64,000 nt of DNA, taken from Plotosus lineatus. Lineage: Eukaryota > Chordata > Actinopteri > Siluriformes > Plotosidae. Within the stretch, counting starts at the first letter, position 1. Every line of letters begins with the position of its first letter. Positions 61,990-64,000 of this stretch are shown piece by piece. The stretch covers positions 65,881,501 through 65,945,500 of the forward strand of contig CM045733.1 in assembly GCA_024760905.1 (NCBI GenBank). Direction: 5' to 3'. The translations under genes and the position numbers were made by a program. The notes beneath the pieces are model-generated. The model did no database searches, had not been told where the DNA came from, and worked only from the letters and a program-made list of their open reading frames with translations.

Positions 61990-62340
61990 AGTGTATTGTT
62001 CAAACTGTCTGCATTAATACCAGTCTTTAATGAATAGCTCTCATTGCTCACTTCAAGGACAATCAAATTTATATTCCATCTTATTTTTACTCCTTTTTAC
62101 TGTGTGCTTGATTTGGCAGATAATTAGCACTATGAAGACTTCTGGCAGGGTTCTCTTCACTAATTCTTGCACTAAATTACCAGCCCGAGAAAAAGAGGAT
62201 TTAACAGATTAGCGTTTGTCATTAGACCGAGCCGTAATATTTCACGTAAAAGGCCAGCAAGCAGGACGTTATACTGGGAATGATTACCTTTAGGTTTGAG
62301 ACACGATAATTTATGATACACATCAATTTAGTTGCAAAAG
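61990..62340. promoter_or_regulatory. Candidate regulatory block with ATTA-type sites
   Basis: Repeat-free sequence with 'gcagataattagcac', 'cactaattcttgcacta', 'aacagattagcg' and 'gataatttatgat'. Enhancer-like texture only. Confidence 0.3.
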
Positions 62341-62424
62341 ACAACCATATAAACAATTAAGGTATATATTTTCAGATATTGAAATATTTGTGAGGATAAT
62401 TTATATAAGGCATGACTTTGTATG

Positions 62425-62427
<3 letters not shown>

Positions 62428-62500
<73 letters not shown>
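62428..62500. repeat. (TA)n(TG)n microsatellite
   Basis: Short TA run then TG run; a second shorter TG run lies at 62553-62580. Confidence 0.95.
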
Positions 62501-62505
<5 letters not shown>

Positions 62506-62639
62506 TGGTGCATTAATAAATATGTCAGTGAAAGTCCATTTTCTTTCAAGTTGGTGTGTGTGTGTGTGTGTGCGTGTGTGTTCCCTTTAGGTTGGTCAAT
62601 ATTCACACTGAAAGACATTACAGTGTCCCTCTTGAAGTC

Positions 62640-63260
62640 CAGAGAACAAAAGAACTCTATTTGGGTTTTATGATCGTCAAGATGCAATTAGCGTCTGATT
62701 TTTGCATGCAAATTGAATTACTTGTTTCTATCGGACCTTAAGACCTCACAGATATAGACTATTCCCTGCTTGTCCCTGAAGCAATGCGGGTCTGGCAGCA
62801 TTAACATTTGATAAGAGGAGTCGTTTACAAGTCCCAGCTGCCTGCGAGATGCAGACGGTGACCTTTCAAAGCACTGTAAATCTCAGACCTTTAAGACTTA
62901 CACTGTTCTTGTCCAGGCTATCAGAAAGTTTCCTTTATTCGATGACCAAAAACACAGAATTTTTTTATTTTGTTATACTTTCTTTAGATTTGTCTTGCCG
63001 TAATAGGATTACCCCCTGTACAAATCCACAAGAAACTCCTCCTGCAGAAAAAAAGAAAGAAAAAAAAAAAAAATCTTACCGTGCTATTATTTCTGGTATG
63101 ATAAATTTGCTGCTGATACATTATTAGGTTAAATCTTACGACGGCATTTGTTTGCCTTTGTACTGGTGCCATGGAATCTGTCTCTTGTCAAGAAGAAGAC
63201 TCACCTAGTAGATCTTATAATAAACATTAGGAAGCTCATTGTCGTGATTGATTTTAATAA
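62640..63260. promoter_or_regulatory. Candidate regulatory block with octamer motif
   Basis: Contains the palindrome TTTGCATGCAAA at 62701-62712 overlapping a perfect octamer ATGCAAAT (62706-62713), next to 'gcaattagcg' and 'gaattacttg'. Repeat-poor apart from a poly(A) at 63060-63073. Confidence 0.3.
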
Positions 63261-63337
63261 CTGGCCAGTTGTAGATCATCCTCTAGCAAATCCTGTTTAA
63301 TCTAATTGGAGTACATTGTAAAACACTCTTCTCAGTG

Positions 63338-63342
63338 AGAGT

Positions 63343-63373
<31 letters not shown>
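63338..63373. repeat. (GA)n microsatellite
   Basis: GA-rich run of about 35 bases. Confidence 0.9.
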
Positions 63374-63374
63374 C

Positions 63375-63840
63375 ATGTAAGAAGCAGGACTGAGTCTGAG
63401 CCCGTGGCAAAAAAAACTTTGAAATTGAATAAGCAAATAATTGAAGCTAACCACAAAAGGAAGAAGAACAACGCAGCCGCAGCATACGACGAAGGTGTGG
63501 GTAACACCCAATTACAACATGGTCGCTTCATGGGTGCACTGGGAATATAATCAGTCACTTTCTGATTCGGAGAATGTGGTAGATCCAATTTGAAAAATAG
63601 CACCACGCAAGCGGTAAGGTGATTGTTGCCACAGGAATATGTAGGCGTGCTAATTGGTATATTAGTCATTTTAAGGTGCCACCAGCCTTTTATACCATTT
63701 AAATATTTTTTGCTCACAATCACATATAGACAACAGTTGGCATCTATTTCCTGTATTGAGCAAAGAGAAAAACTCAATGTCTACCTGATGCCCACAGGCT
63801 GAAACTGCTAACATGCATTTGCAGTTCCTTATCTTTCTAT
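63375..63840. other. Nothing recognised
   Basis: Unique-looking interval. The minus-strand open frame at 63283-63777 runs through the GA tract and lacks a domain. Confidence 0.45.
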
Positions 63841-63849
63841 GCTCTCTCT

Positions 63850-63850
63850 G

Positions 63851-63903
<53 letters not shown>
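63850..63903. repeat. (TC)n microsatellite
   Basis: TC run near the right edge of the window. Confidence 0.95.
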
Positions 63904-63905
<2 letters not shown>

Positions 63906-64000
63906 CCACATGTACTAAGATGGATCAGTGTGTGGTAAAAATGCTTGAGCTGAAAGTCTGAATTTCACATAAACAACCAGGTTATGACATCGGCAATTTC

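Overview
This looks like a gene-free stretch of a large vertebrate genome, most likely a fish. I found no convincing host exon, tRNA or rRNA gene. The fish reading rests on the repeat families: several Tc1-type transposons, a LINE of a type familiar from fish genomes, tRNA-derived SINEs, Tigger/pogo and hAT elements, and very dense (TA)n, (CA)n and (CT)n microsatellites. A cyclostome (lamprey or hagfish) cannot be excluded. No composition statistic or database search was run, and family names come from recognised motifs.

Layout. 0-2.6 kb: a truncated RTE-like LINE split by a SINE, two inverted copies of a Penelope/retrozyme-like repeat that can fold as hammerhead ribozymes, and an old fish LINE. 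2.6-8.4 kb: SINE pieces, a dead Tc1 element and three Tigger/pogo-type elements. 9.8-12.4 kb: a dead LINE with reverse transcriptase and a C-terminal restriction-like endonuclease. 12.5-19 kb: microsatellites, SINEs and an unclassified DNA element. 19.6-26.2 kb: nested transposons (Tigger inside Tc1, then another Tc1, another Tigger and hAT-like pieces). 29-36.2 kb: SINEs, a hAT element, two TA-flanked elements that share one TA, and a SINE cluster. 38-49 kb: another dead LINE, a Tigger-type element, an RTE-like LINE with clear target-site duplications, SINE-in-SINE nesting, a Tc1 remnant and a Gypsy-like gag remnant. 50-59.5 kb: SINEs, two RTE-like LINE copies (one in a rearranged inverted arrangement, one inside a Tigger-type element), Tigger elements and more SINEs. 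59.5-64 kb is repeat-poor and looks like unique, possibly regulatory DNA with homeodomain and octamer-like motifs.

How the parts relate. Non-autonomous elements appear to borrow the machinery of autonomous ones. Three SINE head types (called A, B and C here) recur. Heads A and C are joined to several different 3' tails (a, b, c, d); tail b resembles the 3' end of the RTE-like LINE. Several chimeras are bracketed by target-site duplications, so they moved as units. The Tigger copies retain at most a transposase DNA-binding domain. The strongest candidates for something less ordinary are the paired hammerhead-like motifs near 1 kb and the interchangeable SINE tails.
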